A stretch of DNA of 64,000 nt from an uncultured Dokdonia sp. (GCF_947492815.1 NZ_CANLOB010000029.1:1-64000), one strand, 5' to 3'; shown: positions 44,595 to 53,799, counted from the first letter of the stretch. Numbers and translations: made by a program. The notes: generated from the sequence alone by a model not told the origin.

Positions 44595-45812
44595 ATGAAA
44601 AACCTGATACTAATAATTATTACCTATTTTTTTTGTTTTAATGCATATTCGCAAATATCATTTAAAAATGGATATTTTATCACTAATGAAGGAAAAAAAA
44701 TAGAGTGTCAGATAAAAGATAATAATTGGTCAAATACACCATCTTTTTTCACATATAAACTATCTGAAAATGGAGAAGAATTAAATAATAATATTACTAC
44801 TATTAAGGAGTTTGGTATAAAGAATGAATCTAAATTTATAAAAACAACTGTACAAATAGATCAATCAAATGATGATTTAAGATTTTTATCTACTCAAAGA
44901 AACCCCGAATTTAAAAAACAAGAAGTCTTTTTAGAAGTGTTATTAGAAGGTGAAGCAAATTTATATTTTTATAAAACCAATAAATTTACACGGTTTTTTT
45001 ACAAAAAAAACACAGCAGATATAGAGCAATTAATTTTTAAAAGATATTACACACGAGCTCAAATTACCAAAGAGAACATATATTATAAACAGCAACTAAC
45101 TAACTCATTAGGGTGTAACAAGATTACTGACAAGGATATTAAAATGGTGGATTATAACAAGAAAAAATTAACCTCTTTTTTCTTAAAGTATAATAATTGT
45201 AAAAATCCATCTAGTGTAAAATCTATATACAAAAAGAAAGATAGAGATGCTTTTAATCTAAGTATACGACCAGGTATAAATAATTCTTCTTTATTTCTTA
45301 CTAATAATACACTAGGCCTAACAGCTACTGATGTAGACTTTGATAATCAAACAAGTTTTAGATTAGGATTAGAAGCAGAACTTATACTGCCTTTCAATAT
45401 AGATAACATATCTGTTATCCTAGAACCAACTTTTCAAAGCTATGAAGCAACTCAACAAACAGAAAATTTCATTGCAACTGTTGATTACACATCCATAGAA
45501 GTTCCTTTAGGATTTCGATACTCATTTCATATTAATGATACATCTGACCTCTTCTTAAACGTATCTTTTATAGTTGATTTTCCAAATGGAAGTTCGAATA
45601 TTCAACTAGAAACTGATGATTTTAATACAAGTAGAGATTTAGATCTTAAATTGTCAACAAGTTTTGCAACTGGAATCGGATATAGATATAAAAATAAGTT
45701 TAGTACCGAGTTTAGACTTTTTACTGATAGAGATATCATTAATGATACTTCATCATTAAGAATTACGGACTATAAAACATTATCGTTTATAGTAGGATAC
45801 TCTTTCTTCTAA
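44595..45812 (+). CDS. Outer-membrane beta-barrel protein of unknown function
   Basis: I use ATG 44595 (MKNLILIIITYFFCFNAYSQ), which begins a signal peptide. The first part (SFKNGYFITNEGKKIECQIKDNNW) is a small beta domain. The C-terminal 190 residues (FNLSIRPGINNSSLF, FRLGLEAELILPF, FATGIGYRYKNKF and IVGYSFF at the end) have alternating strands and an aromatic C-terminal residue typical of porin-like outer-membrane barrels. No substrate is suggested. Convergent with the small membrane-protein gene. Confidence 0.68.
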   Translation: MKNLILIIITYFFCFNAYSQISFKNGYFITNEGKKIECQIKDNNWSNTPSFFTYKLSENGEELNNNITTIKEFGIKNESKFIKTTVQIDQSNDDLRFLSTQRNPEFKKQEVFLEVLLEGEANLYFYKTNKFTRFFYKKNTADIEQLIFKRYYTRAQITKENIYYKQQLTNSLGCNKITDKDIKMVDYNKKKLTSFFLKYNNCKNPSSVKSIYKKKDRDAFNLSIRPGINNSSLFLTNNTLGLTATDVDFDNQTSFRLGLEAELILPFNIDNISVILEPTFQSYEATQQTENFIATVDYTSIEVPLGFRYSFHINDTSDLFLNVSFIVDFPNGSSNIQLETDDFNTSRDLDLKLSTSFATGIGYRYKNKFSTEFRLFTDRDIINDTSSLRITDYKTLSFIVGYSFF

Positions 45813-45825
45813 AAAATTAACTACT

Positions 45826-45987
45826 CTACCATTGACGCTCTTTCCAGACTAGAAAAAGTCCTAAGAGAAATAAAGCACCTGCAACTCCTACTTTTACAAC
45901 TTGCGGGATAAAGGATGCTAAATCTGGTTTTAAAGAAAAAAGTAACACCATAACAGAAGCTAGAAGTACTTTATGAGAATTTCGCAT
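45826..45987 (-). CDS. Small membrane protein (53 aa)
   Basis: A 53-residue frame from ATG 45987 to TAG 45826. Two hydrophobic stretches (VLLASVMVLLFSL and VGVAGALFLLGLFLVW) and a positively charged C-terminus (KERQW) give it the look of a real small membrane protein. It is convergent with the beta-barrel gene and downstream of the HEPN-like gene orientation. No family recognised. Confidence 0.5.
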   Translation of the reverse strand: MRNSHKVLLASVMVLLFSLKPDLASFIPQVVKVGVAGALFLLGLFLVWKERQW

Positions 45988-46058
45988 AACAGATAATGAT
46001 AAGAATATAGATTGAATTTGGTTTAGCTATAGGGTTTAATCGTAAAATAACTCAAACA

Positions 46059-46838
46059 TTACAAAATATCAGAATTAAGTATATCTACTAAGTCCTTGTT
46101 CATACTGCAAATTTCTACTATTTCATTTCTTTCTTTTATATTTTCTATTCCAACTACAATCTCTTTGATATAAGAATTCATATTTCTATAATAATGATCT
46201 ATTGACATTTTACTAATTAATTCTACATAACCAGTAGGGCCTACTTCAACTATTTTTTTTTCAGTTAAATAAGAATATACTCCTTGATATTTATTATCTA
46301 CAGTAATACTATATTCATCACTTTCCGCTATTTGATTATAATTGATAGTTAATACTTTACCATGAATTATCATATTTCGTAGGGTAAAAAGAGAATTAAT
46401 TCCTTTCCAAGTTTCAGGTTTTATTTTCTCAAGTATCGATTTACCAAAAATTAATTTAAAAATGTTATTGTAACCAGTCCAAGTACTTGAATATAATTTT
46501 TCTCTTACATCTTTTATTAATCTCAAATTAAAATCATCTTCTTCGTTTTTAGAATCTTCCCAAAAGTCAGAATCTTTTAAATCAGCAAGCTCTTCTATTG
46601 TATAAGAAACTGAAGTTCTTAAATCTAAAACAGTATCTAAAGTTTGATTAGTGAATCCTTCTATAATTCCTGCTAAGTCGAGTATAATAGAATAATATAA
46701 AGATGAGGATATTGATTCATTAACTATATCAAGCTGATCTATCTTCCAATTAACTATTTCTAATAAACTTAACCAAGGATATGAATCAACCGATATATCT
46801 CCTGGAAAAATTTCATTCGTTAATATCGTAGTTTTCAT
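46059..46838 (-). CDS. HEPN-like protein, function unknown
   Basis: 259 residues, soluble and helix-rich, with the motif RNMIIH (LFTLRNMIIHGKVL, about residue 152), which is the R-x4-H core of HEPN ribonuclease or nucleotide-binding domains. Other parts (IVNWKIDQLDIVNESISSSLYYS) are consistent with a long helical bundle before the motif. HEPN proteins are often RNases in toxin, abortive-infection or CRISPR systems, but no partner antitoxin or nuclease gene is adjacent. Function unproven. Confidence 0.5.
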   Translation of the reverse strand: MKTTILTNEIFPGDISVDSYPWLSLLEIVNWKIDQLDIVNESISSSLYYSIILDLAGIIEGFTNQTLDTVLDLRTSVSYTIEELADLKDSDFWEDSKNEEDDFNLRLIKDVREKLYSSTWTGYNNIFKLIFGKSILEKIKPETWKGINSLFTLRNMIIHGKVLTINYNQIAESDEYSITVDNKYQGVYSYLTEKKIVEVGPTGYVELISKMSIDHYYRNMNSYIKEIVVGIENIKERNEIVEICSMNKDLVDILNSDIL

Positions 46839-46866
46839 TCTACCCTAAGTTATTAAGTTAAAAAAT

Positions 46867-47901
46867 CTACACCAAACCACGTTTTAAAAGTGCCTTATTA
46901 ATATTCTTAATTAAACTTGGCCCTTCATAAATAAAACCAGTATATAATTGCACAAGACTTGCACCCGCATCTAGTTTATCTAGCGCATCCTGCACCGAAT
47001 GAATTCCTCCTACGCCTATGATAGGAAATGATTTGTTACTCTTTTCTGAAAGATAGCGTATCACACGTGTCGACTTGTCTGTAATCGGTTTTCCACTGAG
47101 GCCTCCGTTTCCAATTTCATCCAGGCGCTCTTTTGTAGCTTTTAATCCTTCTCTAGAGACAGACGTATTACTAGCAATTACCCCATCTAACTTGGTCTCT
47201 TGAACAAGTTCTACAATCTCATCAAGTTGATTGTCATTAAGGTCTGGCGCTATTTTTAAAACAATAGGACGTTGTATATCATACTGCTTATTGGCTTCTT
47301 GAACCGCTTGTATCAATTCTACCAGATAGTCTTTATCATTGAGCTTTGCATGACTCGATACATTGGGACAACTTACATTTAGTACAAAGTAATCTACATA
47401 AGGGTGTAATGCATGAAAACACGTCAAATAATCTGCGGTATAATCTTCAGGTTTAATACCTGTATTCTTTCCTATATTACCGCCTATTAGAACATTTTTA
47501 TTCTTCTTAAGACGTTCTACTGCTGCAGCTACCCCACCGTTATTAAAGCCCATTCGATTAATAATCGCATGATCACTCTTTAAACGGAATAAACGCTTTT
47601 TAGGATTTCCTATCTGCCCTTTTGGAGTTACCGTACCTATTTCTATAAATCCAAACCCTACATTATCCAGTTCTTGAAACAATTTGGCATCTTTATCAAA
47701 ACCAGCTGCAAGTCCCACAGGGTTTTTAAATTTCAATCCAAATACTTCACGCTCTAGAGCTTGGTCCTTTACTTGCCATAAGCTTCTAAAGAGCCCACCA
47801 AAACCTAGTTTGGTCATATTTCTAATAAGAGAGAATGTAAAATAATGGACTTTTTCAGGGTCAAATAAAAAAAGAATAGGTCTGACAAGAAGTTTATACA
47901 T
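46867..47901 (-). CDS. pyrD: Quinone-dependent dihydroorotate dehydrogenase (class 2)
   Basis: I start at ATG 47901 (MYKLLVRPILF); the frame is open 26 codons further upstream. The N-terminal amphipathic part (FDPEKVHYFTFSLIRN) anchors class 2 enzymes to the membrane. FMN and substrate motifs: PVGLAAGFDKDAKLF, IEIGTVTPKGQIGNPKKR, the catalytic Ser region NVSCPNVSSHAKLN and the late GVGGIHSVQDALDKLDAGAS. Oxidises dihydroorotate to orotate with quinone in pyrimidine synthesis. Confidence 0.95.
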   Translation of the reverse strand: MYKLLVRPILFLFDPEKVHYFTFSLIRNMTKLGFGGLFRSLWQVKDQALEREVFGLKFKNPVGLAAGFDKDAKLFQELDNVGFGFIEIGTVTPKGQIGNPKKRLFRLKSDHAIINRMGFNNGGVAAAVERLKKNKNVLIGGNIGKNTGIKPEDYTADYLTCFHALHPYVDYFVLNVSCPNVSSHAKLNDKDYLVELIQAVQEANKQYDIQRPIVLKIAPDLNDNQLDEIVELVQETKLDGVIASNTSVSREGLKATKERLDEIGNGGLSGKPITDKSTRVIRYLSEKSNKSFPIIGVGGIHSVQDALDKLDAGASLVQLYTGFIYEGPSLIKNINKALLKRGLV

Positions 47902-47945
47902 AATCGTTATAGATCTTGAGTGCAAAAGTAATCGAAAATGGGTAA

Positions 47946-47971
47946 TTTTATGCTTTCGCGAAAGCATAAAA
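47946..47971. repeat. Palindromic repeat, copy 16 (intergenic, 26-bp palindrome)
   Basis: The core GCTTTCGCGAAAGC is extended to a 26-bp perfect palindrome by TTTTAT/ATAAAA, in the short gap between divergent pyrD and the esterase gene. Confidence 0.92.
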
Positions 47972-47987
47972 AAAATCAACTGTATTT

Positions 47988-48830
47988 ATGAAGCTACACT
48001 ACGCTTTTTTACTACTTCTTTCTACACTATCTCTACAGGGTATTGCACAACAAAACAGTGCGCCTAAGACGCTAGAAACAACACCTTTTACTATAGGAGA
48101 AACTCGTACGTTTTACTCTGATATACTAAAAGAAAACAGAACGATAAACGTATACCTACCCGCTTCTTATACTGAAAAAAAAGAAGCTACCTATCCCGTC
48201 ATTTATCTTCTAGACGGTAGTAAGGATGAAGATTTTATTCATATTGCAGGTATTGTACAATTTGGAAATTTTCCGTGGATTAAAATGTTGCCAGAGTCTA
48301 TTATTATTGGGATTAGTAATGTAGATAGAAAACGAGATTTCACATACCCAACAACCAATAAAAAGGATAAAGAAGACTTTCCAACCACTGGAGGCTCGGA
48401 AGCATTTATCTCTTTTTTAGAAAAAGAATTACAGTCATACGTGGCAAATACCTATCGTATTTCGGAAGAACGCACACTTATCGGGCAGTCATTAGGAGGC
48501 CTTTTGGCTACCGAAATTCTCTGGAAAAAACCTACATTATTTTCTAAATATATTATTGTAAGTCCAAGTTTATGGTGGGATGACAATTCATTACTTCCCA
48601 AAGAAAGAGTCGCTATTACAAACCCTACAAACGTATATGTAGCTGTTGGAAAAGAAGGTCCCTATATGGAGAGCGCTGCTTTTAGTTTGATAGGAACTTT
48701 AAAAGAAGATAGAAATATCACCTCAAATTTCACCTATTTTGATGGTCAAGACCATTCAAATATTTTACACAAAGCAGTATATGAAGCTTTTGTACATTTT
48801 TACCCAAAAGAAGAAGAGAAAAAAGAATAA
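47988..48830 (+). CDS. Putative esterase (alpha/beta hydrolase, PF00756-type)
   Basis: Signal peptide ending LQGIAQ. TIGETRTFYSDILKENRTINVYLP is the family's N-terminal sheet, YPVIYLLDGSKDEDFI the oxyanion region, and ERTLIGQSLGGLLATE carries the GxSxG nucleophile. The C-terminal YFDGQDHSNILHKAVY supplies the histidine. This matches the IroE/Fes-like and feruloyl-esterase-like group. Substrate unknown; periplasmic. It diverges from pyrD, with a palindrome in the shared gap. Confidence 0.88.
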   Translation: MKLHYAFLLLLSTLSLQGIAQQNSAPKTLETTPFTIGETRTFYSDILKENRTINVYLPASYTEKKEATYPVIYLLDGSKDEDFIHIAGIVQFGNFPWIKMLPESIIIGISNVDRKRDFTYPTTNKKDKEDFPTTGGSEAFISFLEKELQSYVANTYRISEERTLIGQSLGGLLATEILWKKPTLFSKYIIVSPSLWWDDNSLLPKERVAITNPTNVYVAVGKEGPYMESAAFSLIGTLKEDRNITSNFTYFDGQDHSNILHKAVYEAFVHFYPKEEEKKE

Positions 48831-48879
48831 TTTCGCGTAAGCGTAAAAGAAAAATTAAAAATATAAATCAAGAAGACGG

Positions 48880-48905
48880 GCTGAGATTCCTGCCTTTTCG
48901 GAAAT
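48880..48905. repeat. Decayed ATTCCCGCC...GGGAAT-type hairpin repeat
   Basis: GAGATTCCTGCCTTTTCGGAAATGAC is a decayed relative of the hairpin at 60060-60079. Both lie a few bases upstream of a metallopeptidase gene (pepT here, M20 amidohydrolase there). Confidence 0.4.
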
Positions 48906-48914
48906 GACATTACT

Positions 48915-50159
48915 ATGATTAACAAACAAGCCTTAATAGACCGTTTTATAAGTTACGTAACGATAGATACAGAAAGTGACCCAAATAGTGATACCACACC
49001 TAGTACTGAAAAACAATGGGACTTAGCACGCATTCTCGCAGAGCAATTAGAAGCAATGGGAATGCAAGATGTTTCTATAGATGATAATGCCTATGTCATG
49101 GCTACGCTTCCATCTAATGTATCACACGAAGTACCTACTATTGGTTTTGTCTCTCACTTTGATACCACACCAGATTTTACAGGAAAAGATGTGAAGCCAC
49201 AGATTATAGAAAATTATGATGGGGGTGATATTGTTCTTAATGAAGCTCAGAATATCATTTTATCACCCGATTATTTTGATGACTTAAAGCAATATCAAGG
49301 ACAAACGATCATTACCACCGATGGAACTACCTTATTAGGAGCCGATGATAAAGCAGGGATTACAGAGATCATGGAAGCTATGAAATACCTACTTGCACAT
49401 CCAGAAATCAAACATGGTCCTATACGTGTAGGCTTTACTCCAGATGAAGAAATAGGTAGAGGTGCTCATAAATTTGATGTAGAAAAATTTGGAGCAGCAT
49501 GGGCATATACCATGGATGGTAGTCAGATTGGAGAGTTAGAATATGAAAACTTTAATGCTGCTGGAGCTGTAGTGACTATAGAAGGAAAAATTGTACATCC
49601 TGGATATGCTAAAGGAAAAATGGTGAATAGTATGTACATCGCTACAGATTATATCAACTCATTACCAAGACTTGAAACCCCGGAACATACTGAAGACCGA
49701 GAAGGGTTCTTTCACCTATATAGTATAGAAGGAAGTGTAGATAGTACACGATTAGAGTACATTATTCGTGATCATGATAAAGGGCATTTTGAAGCCCGTA
49801 AAGAGATGATGTCAAAACTTGCCAACGAATTGAATACGCAATTGGGTAAAGATCTTATTTCTGTAGAGATCAAAGATCAATATTACAATATGCGAGAAAA
49901 AGTAGAACCTGTAATGCATATTGTGGATATCGCTGAAGAAGCAATGAAAGCATTAGATATTAAACCACTCATTAAACCCATACGAGGTGGAACTGATGGT
50001 TCGCAATTATCATTTATGGGATTACCTTGTCCTAATATTTTTGCAGGAGGTCATAATTTTCATGGTCGTTATGAATATGTTCCTGTAGAAAGTATGATGC
50101 GCGCGGTAGAAGTCATTGTGAAAATTGCAGAAATTACTGCACAAAAACAACTAGCTTAA
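48915..50159 (+). CDS. pepT: Peptidase T
   Basis: M20B peptidase, 414 residues (usual about 410). Metal and catalytic motifs: TIGFVSHFDTTPDFTG (His/Asp), GADDKAGITEIMEA (bridging Asp), GFTPDEEIGRGAHKF (catalytic Glu) and the C-terminal GGHNFHGRYEYVPV (His). Cleaves N-terminal residues from tripeptides in the cytoplasm. It lacks a signal peptide. Ends before a strong terminator. Confidence 0.95.
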   Translation: MINKQALIDRFISYVTIDTESDPNSDTTPSTEKQWDLARILAEQLEAMGMQDVSIDDNAYVMATLPSNVSHEVPTIGFVSHFDTTPDFTGKDVKPQIIENYDGGDIVLNEAQNIILSPDYFDDLKQYQGQTIITTDGTTLLGADDKAGITEIMEAMKYLLAHPEIKHGPIRVGFTPDEEIGRGAHKFDVEKFGAAWAYTMDGSQIGELEYENFNAAGAVVTIEGKIVHPGYAKGKMVNSMYIATDYINSLPRLETPEHTEDREGFFHLYSIEGSVDSTRLEYIIRDHDKGHFEARKEMMSKLANELNTQLGKDLISVEIKDQYYNMREKVEPVMHIVDIAEEAMKALDIKPLIKPIRGGTDGSQLSFMGLPCPNIFAGGHNFHGRYEYVPVESMMRAVEVIVKIAEITAQKQLA

Positions 50160-50188
50160 CATATTAATTTAAAACAATCATAATATAC

Positions 50189-50222
50189 AAGCCACTGTTA
50201 TTTTGTAACAGTGGCTTTTTTT
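50189..50222 (+). terminator. Intrinsic terminator after pepT
   Basis: Arms AAGCCACTGTTA / TAACAGTGGCTT, 12 bp perfect, with a 5-base loop and a T run, 30 bp after the stop. Confidence 0.9.
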
Positions 50223-50618
50223 ATGCTTGCAAAAATTGCAATTTTTTTTCAGTTCTTTTAGCAATTTTTGCAATACAATTATAGCACCTATCCATATATA
50301 TTTGTCTTAATAGATATAAGGAAATTTATTTTTGTTGATGCTCAATCAAAAACACAAAAGTATTAATAAACAGTAATTTACATGTAAACCACTTTAATTA
50401 TCGTTCATTAGAAAAGAATATTTTTTTGGCATCACTTTTGATTAATGAACACCTATCAAATATCGTTTTAATACTATATCAATGAGTTATTTATTAAAAT
50501 ACAGGTTGTTAATTTTTGGTTAATCATATTTTATTTAAGCAACCATTTTAAACTTTATGAATCTATAGAATTAATAACGAAAACTACAACAACACAATTA
50601 ATTATAAACATCAATCTT
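50223..50618. other. Intergenic region with one 11-bp inverted repeat
   Basis: No gene visible. GCAAAAATTGC (50229-50239) and GCAATTTTTGC (50261-50271) are perfect inverted repeats 21 bp apart, a possible operator. The rest is AT-rich; the outer-membrane protein gene's promoter probably lies near the end. Confidence 0.45.
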
Positions 50619-51191
50619 ATGAAAAAAGCGATCACATTATTAACACTTATCATTTCAACTTTTGCATTTGCTCAAGAAGACACAGAAGAACAACCCGTAA
50701 ACCTTAATGAAATCAATAACAAAAAACATGAGTTTCGTATCGATGTTCTAGAAAGTCTTGCGTTACCCGCTATTGATGTTAGCTATGAGTATGTATTAAG
50801 TAAATATTCAGGTGTTGGAGCAAGTCTTAATATTAGTTTCCAAGATGATGAAAATGACTTTAGACAAAACTTTGCTTTTACTCCTTATTTTAGACAGTAT
50901 TTCTTTAATAAAAAAGAGTATGGGGCAAGAGGCTTTTTTGCTGAAGGTTTATTACAATATGCCACTGGAGATAATGAAAGGTTTTTTAATTTTGATGAAA
51001 ACACTTTGGATGAAAGAGGGACTTGGAACAAATTTGGAGTTGGAGTTGCTATCGGTCAGAAATGGGTAAGTAGAAATGGCTTTGTTATAGAATTATCTCT
51101 AGGAGGTGGTCGTTATTTAGGTGACGATGATGATGGTTTATCTCCAGATGGATTCTTTAGAGGAGGTGTTTCTTTTGGATATAGATTCTAG
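50619..51191 (+). CDS. DUF3575-like outer-membrane barrel protein
   Basis: Signal peptide (AITLLTLIISTFAFAQ), an acidic mature start (DTEEQPVNLNEINNKKHEF), and then barrel strands (LALPAIDVSYEYVLSKYSG, FTPYFRQYFFNKKEYGARG, FGVGVAIGQKWV and GVSFGYRF at the end). The end residue F and the arrangement match the DUF3575/outer-membrane-barrel group. Function unknown. Closed by a terminator. Confidence 0.75.
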   Translation: MKKAITLLTLIISTFAFAQEDTEEQPVNLNEINNKKHEFRIDVLESLALPAIDVSYEYVLSKYSGVGASLNISFQDDENDFRQNFAFTPYFRQYFFNKKEYGARGFFAEGLLQYATGDNERFFNFDENTLDERGTWNKFGVGVAIGQKWVSRNGFVIELSLGGGRYLGDDDDGLSPDGFFRGGVSFGYRF

Positions 51192-51302
51192 TACATTTCT
51201 TCTAGATAAGTATACGAATCGTTTAAAAAAACACGTTTTCAAACTTTAAATATTAACTAGCGAAACAAGCTTTAAGGTATGAAAGCTTCCTAGAACAAAA
51301 CT

Positions 51303-51335
51303 AAAAAGAGATTGAAAATTCAATCTCTTTTTTTG
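51303..51335 (+). terminator. Intrinsic terminator after DUF3575-like gene
   Basis: AAAAAGAGATTGA / TCAATCTCTTTTT with a T run, about 110 bp after the stop. Confidence 0.75.
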
Positions 51336-51362
51336 GAATTAAAATCTTTTGTCAGCACCCAT

Positions 51363-51394
51363 AAAAAAGGCATTCATTGTGAACGCATTTTTTA
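51363..51394 (-). terminator. Hairpin after GlcG-like gene (minus strand)
   Basis: On the minus strand the near-complementary arms ATGCGTTCA and TGAATGCCT flank a short loop and are followed by a T run, 14 bp past the stop of the GlcG-like gene. Two positions are mismatched or wobble pairs. Confidence 0.5.
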
Positions 51395-51407
51395 TGCAGT
51401 ATGCCAT

Positions 51408-51809
51408 CTAAAGTATACTAAGTGCTCCAGCTTCAGCGACAGTATGGTCGTTTTCTACACTACTACCACTTACTCCTATCGCTCCAATAATAACTCCTGC
51501 TGCATCTTTTATAGGTACGCCTCCAGGAAATGTAATAAGACCATTATTAGAATGTTCTATATTATAGAGAGGTTGACCAGGTTGAGACAATTCTCCTATA
51601 ATACCAGTATTCATATCAAAATAACGTGCTGTCTTTGCTTTCTTAATAGCTATATCTAAAGATCCTAACCATGCATCATCCATACGTGCAAACGCAACTA
51701 GGTTTGCCCCAGCATCAACTACTGCTATATTCATTTTGGTATCTATCTTTGTAGATGTAGCTTTCGCTATTGTAATTATATGTTCTGCTTGTTCTAATGT
51801 GATATTCAT
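51408..51809 (-). CDS. GlcG/HbpS-family heme-binding-like protein
   Basis: 133 residues with the GlcG/HbpS pattern: NIAVVDAGANLVAFARMDDAWLGS near the N-terminus, IKKAKTARYF, and the glycine-rich LITFPGGVPIKDAAGVIIGAIGVSGS near the C-terminus. Family members bind heme or act in glycolate pathways; the role here is unknown. Cytoplasmic. Divergent from the long spacer before the LRR gene. Confidence 0.88.
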   Translation of the reverse strand: MNITLEQAEHIITIAKATSTKIDTKMNIAVVDAGANLVAFARMDDAWLGSLDIAIKKAKTARYFDMNTGIIGELSQPGQPLYNIEHSNNGLITFPGGVPIKDAAGVIIGAIGVSGSSVENDHTVAEAGALSIL

Positions 51810-52309
51810 TATATATATGTTTAAAATTTGTCTAAATACAAACTACTAGATGTAGTACGTATGATCCATAAATACTTACTTGGATAAGGATAAATAATTA
51901 TGTATTTCTAATAGACTCTTTCAATTTTCCTATTTCTTATAAGATACATAGGGGAAATTTTTATTTCATCCTGTAAAATTCTAAGCAAAAAATGGAGATT
52001 ATAAGCTTGAATAATTGCTTACAATTGATCATTACTACTTTAAAAACATCCATGAAAACGATCCTCTAAACTTTGTTTGATAAAGTTCTATTTTCAATTT
52101 GTTGAGAAAGTGTGAAATTTGTGTACTTGGACTACATTTAAATGTATTTTATCGATGAAATACACAGTTTTAGGAATTCCAGAATCGATGAAATACACAA
52201 AATTGCCTTTTAAATGTTAAATTTTTGAGTATTTGGTCGAAAAAAGGTGCACTTTCATCTAGTGTTTCGACTATCATAGTATATTAGTGTCACCCAAATC
52301 AACAACAAT
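51810..52309. other. Intergenic region upstream of the LRR gene, with a direct repeat pair
   Basis: 500 bp without a gene. It holds two copies of ATCGATGAAATACACA (listed separately) and, just before the next ATG, a weak TATATTAG resembling a -7 promoter element. No other element is recognised. Confidence 0.5.
52151..52199. promoter_or_regulatory. 16-bp direct repeat pair, 33-bp period
   Basis: ATCGATGAAATACACA occurs at 52151-52166 and 52184-52199. The 33-bp spacing is about three helical turns, so both copies face the same side of DNA. It lies 110-160 bp upstream of the LRR gene start and is a good candidate operator for a dimeric or two-subunit regulator. Confidence 0.5.
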
Positions 52310-53068
52310 ATGAAAATCTTTACTACCCTAGTAATCGCTGTCATGATATCTTTTAGCACAATTGCTCAGATATCTTCTACCGAAAAACAAGCTTTAATAG
52401 ATCTTTATACACAAACCAATGGAGACACTTGGACAAATTCTTGGGATTTGAAAAAATCTCCAAAAACTTGGAAAGGTGTTATTGTTTTAAATGATAAAGT
52501 AATTGCATTATCTCTTGTTGATAATAACTTAACTGGTGCACTTCCTCAAAGTATTGGAGACTTAACAAACTTAAAAGTTTTAAATCTTCATAAAAATAGT
52601 ATTGAAGGGACTATACCACAATCTATTACTGCTATTAAAGGATTGAAAGTATTAAACATGTCTTTCAATAAATTAGAAGGACAATTACCTTCTTCATTTA
52701 CAGATTTAGCGAGTCTAGAGTACATTGATTTATTCTTTAATAATTTAACTGGTGAATTACCAGCAGACTTAGGAGCATTAAAAAACCTTAAGAGATTAAG
52801 TTTATACAGTAATAACTTTGAAGGTAAACTTCCAACATCTATTGAAAATCTTACAAAATTACGTGAGATTCATATCAGTAGTAATAATTTTGAAGGAGAG
52901 TTACCAATCGGAATTGGATATATGAACTCTCTTAAGAGATTAAGCATATTTGACAACAATTTTTCAGGAGACTTTCCAGAAACGATAAACACACTAGATC
53001 TTCAAGAGCTAGCTTTTCAAAACAACAAATTCAATACAACAACAGCTATCGCGATAAGTGATAGATAA
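52310..53068 (+). CDS. Secreted leucine-rich-repeat protein
   Basis: A signal peptide (MKIFTTLVIAVMISFSTIAQ) precedes a WxGVxxxxxxVxxLxL cap (TWKGVIVLNDKVIALSL) and about seven plant-type LRRs with LxxLxxLxLxxNxLxGxLPxx spacing (for example LTNLKVLNLHKNSIEGTIPQ, LKRLSLYSNNFEGKLPT). There is no T9SS sorting domain, so the route to the surface is unclear. Probably protein-binding. The direct repeat pair upstream may control it. Confidence 0.88.
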   Translation: MKIFTTLVIAVMISFSTIAQISSTEKQALIDLYTQTNGDTWTNSWDLKKSPKTWKGVIVLNDKVIALSLVDNNLTGALPQSIGDLTNLKVLNLHKNSIEGTIPQSITAIKGLKVLNMSFNKLEGQLPSSFTDLASLEYIDLFFNNLTGELPADLGALKNLKRLSLYSNNFEGKLPTSIENLTKLREIHISSNNFEGELPIGIGYMNSLKRLSIFDNNFSGDFPETINTLDLQELAFQNNKFNTTTAIAISDR

Positions 53069-53134
53069 AATTATTAGTATACTAGTTAATTACAATTAGT
53101 ATTTACCCCAAATCTTTTTAGATTTAGTTTTAAG

Positions 53135-53155
53135 AGCCTCCAATGGAGGCTTTTT
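53135..53155 (+). terminator. Intrinsic terminator after LRR gene
   Basis: AGCCTCCA / TGGAGGCT followed by a T run, 66 bp after the stop. Confidence 0.75.
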
Positions 53156-53181
53156 GCTATCTAATGGTTAGGTTATATGGT

Positions 53182-53799
53182 TTATATTTCTAAACTCCCC
53201 TTCCCTTCTCTGACTAGAATAGGTTCGCCGCTTGTAAGATCAATAACTGTAGAAGGAATATTATCACCATAACCTCCATCTACTACAACATCTACGAGGT
53301 GTTCCCATTTTTCAAAGATAAGTTCAGGATCTGTCATATACTCTATGACCTCATCTTCATCATAAATAGATGTAGATACAATGGGGTTTCCTAGCGTATC
53401 AATAATAGCATGCGTAATGGAGTTGTCAGGTACACGTATCCCAACTTCTTTTTTCTTTTTAAATACTGTGGGTAGATTATTATTACCTGGTAATATAAAT
53501 GTATATGGTCCAGGAAGTGCTCTCTTAAGTAATTTAAATGTGGCCGTATCAATTTGCTTTACATAATCTGATAGATTACTCAAATCTTTACATACAAAAG
53601 AAAAATTAGCCTTTGCTAGTTTCACGCCTTTTATTTTTGCGACCCGTTCTAATGCTCTATTATTCGTAATATCACAGCCCAAAGCATATACCGTATCACT
53701 TGGATAAATGACCAATCCCCCATTCCTTATAATAGACACGATACGCTCTATCTCTTTAGGATTAGGGTTTTCTTCATATATTTTAATAAACTCAGCCAT
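53182..53799 (-). CDS. YrdC/Sua5-type threonylcarbamoyladenylate synthase
   Basis: I start at ATG 53799 (MAEFIKIYEENP), as in Bacteroidota relatives; a 23-codon extension upstream crosses a palindrome. YrdC motifs: RNGGLVIYPSDTVYALGCD (substrate loop), GVKLAKANFSFVCKDLSN, KRALPGPYTFILPG and IGIRVPDNSITHAI-like GIRVPDNSITHAI. It makes threonylcarbamoyl-AMP for tRNA t6A modification, or is a YciO-type paralogue; no C-terminal Sua5 domain is present. About 205 residues. Confidence 0.85.
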   Translation of the reverse strand: MAEFIKIYEENPNPKEIERIVSIIRNGGLVIYPSDTVYALGCDITNNRALERVAKIKGVKLAKANFSFVCKDLSNLSDYVKQIDTATFKLLKRALPGPYTFILPGNNNLPTVFKKKKEVGIRVPDNSITHAIIDTLGNPIVSTSIYDEDEVIEYMTDPELIFEKWEHLVDVVVDGGYGDNIPSTVIDLTSGEPILVREGKGSLEI

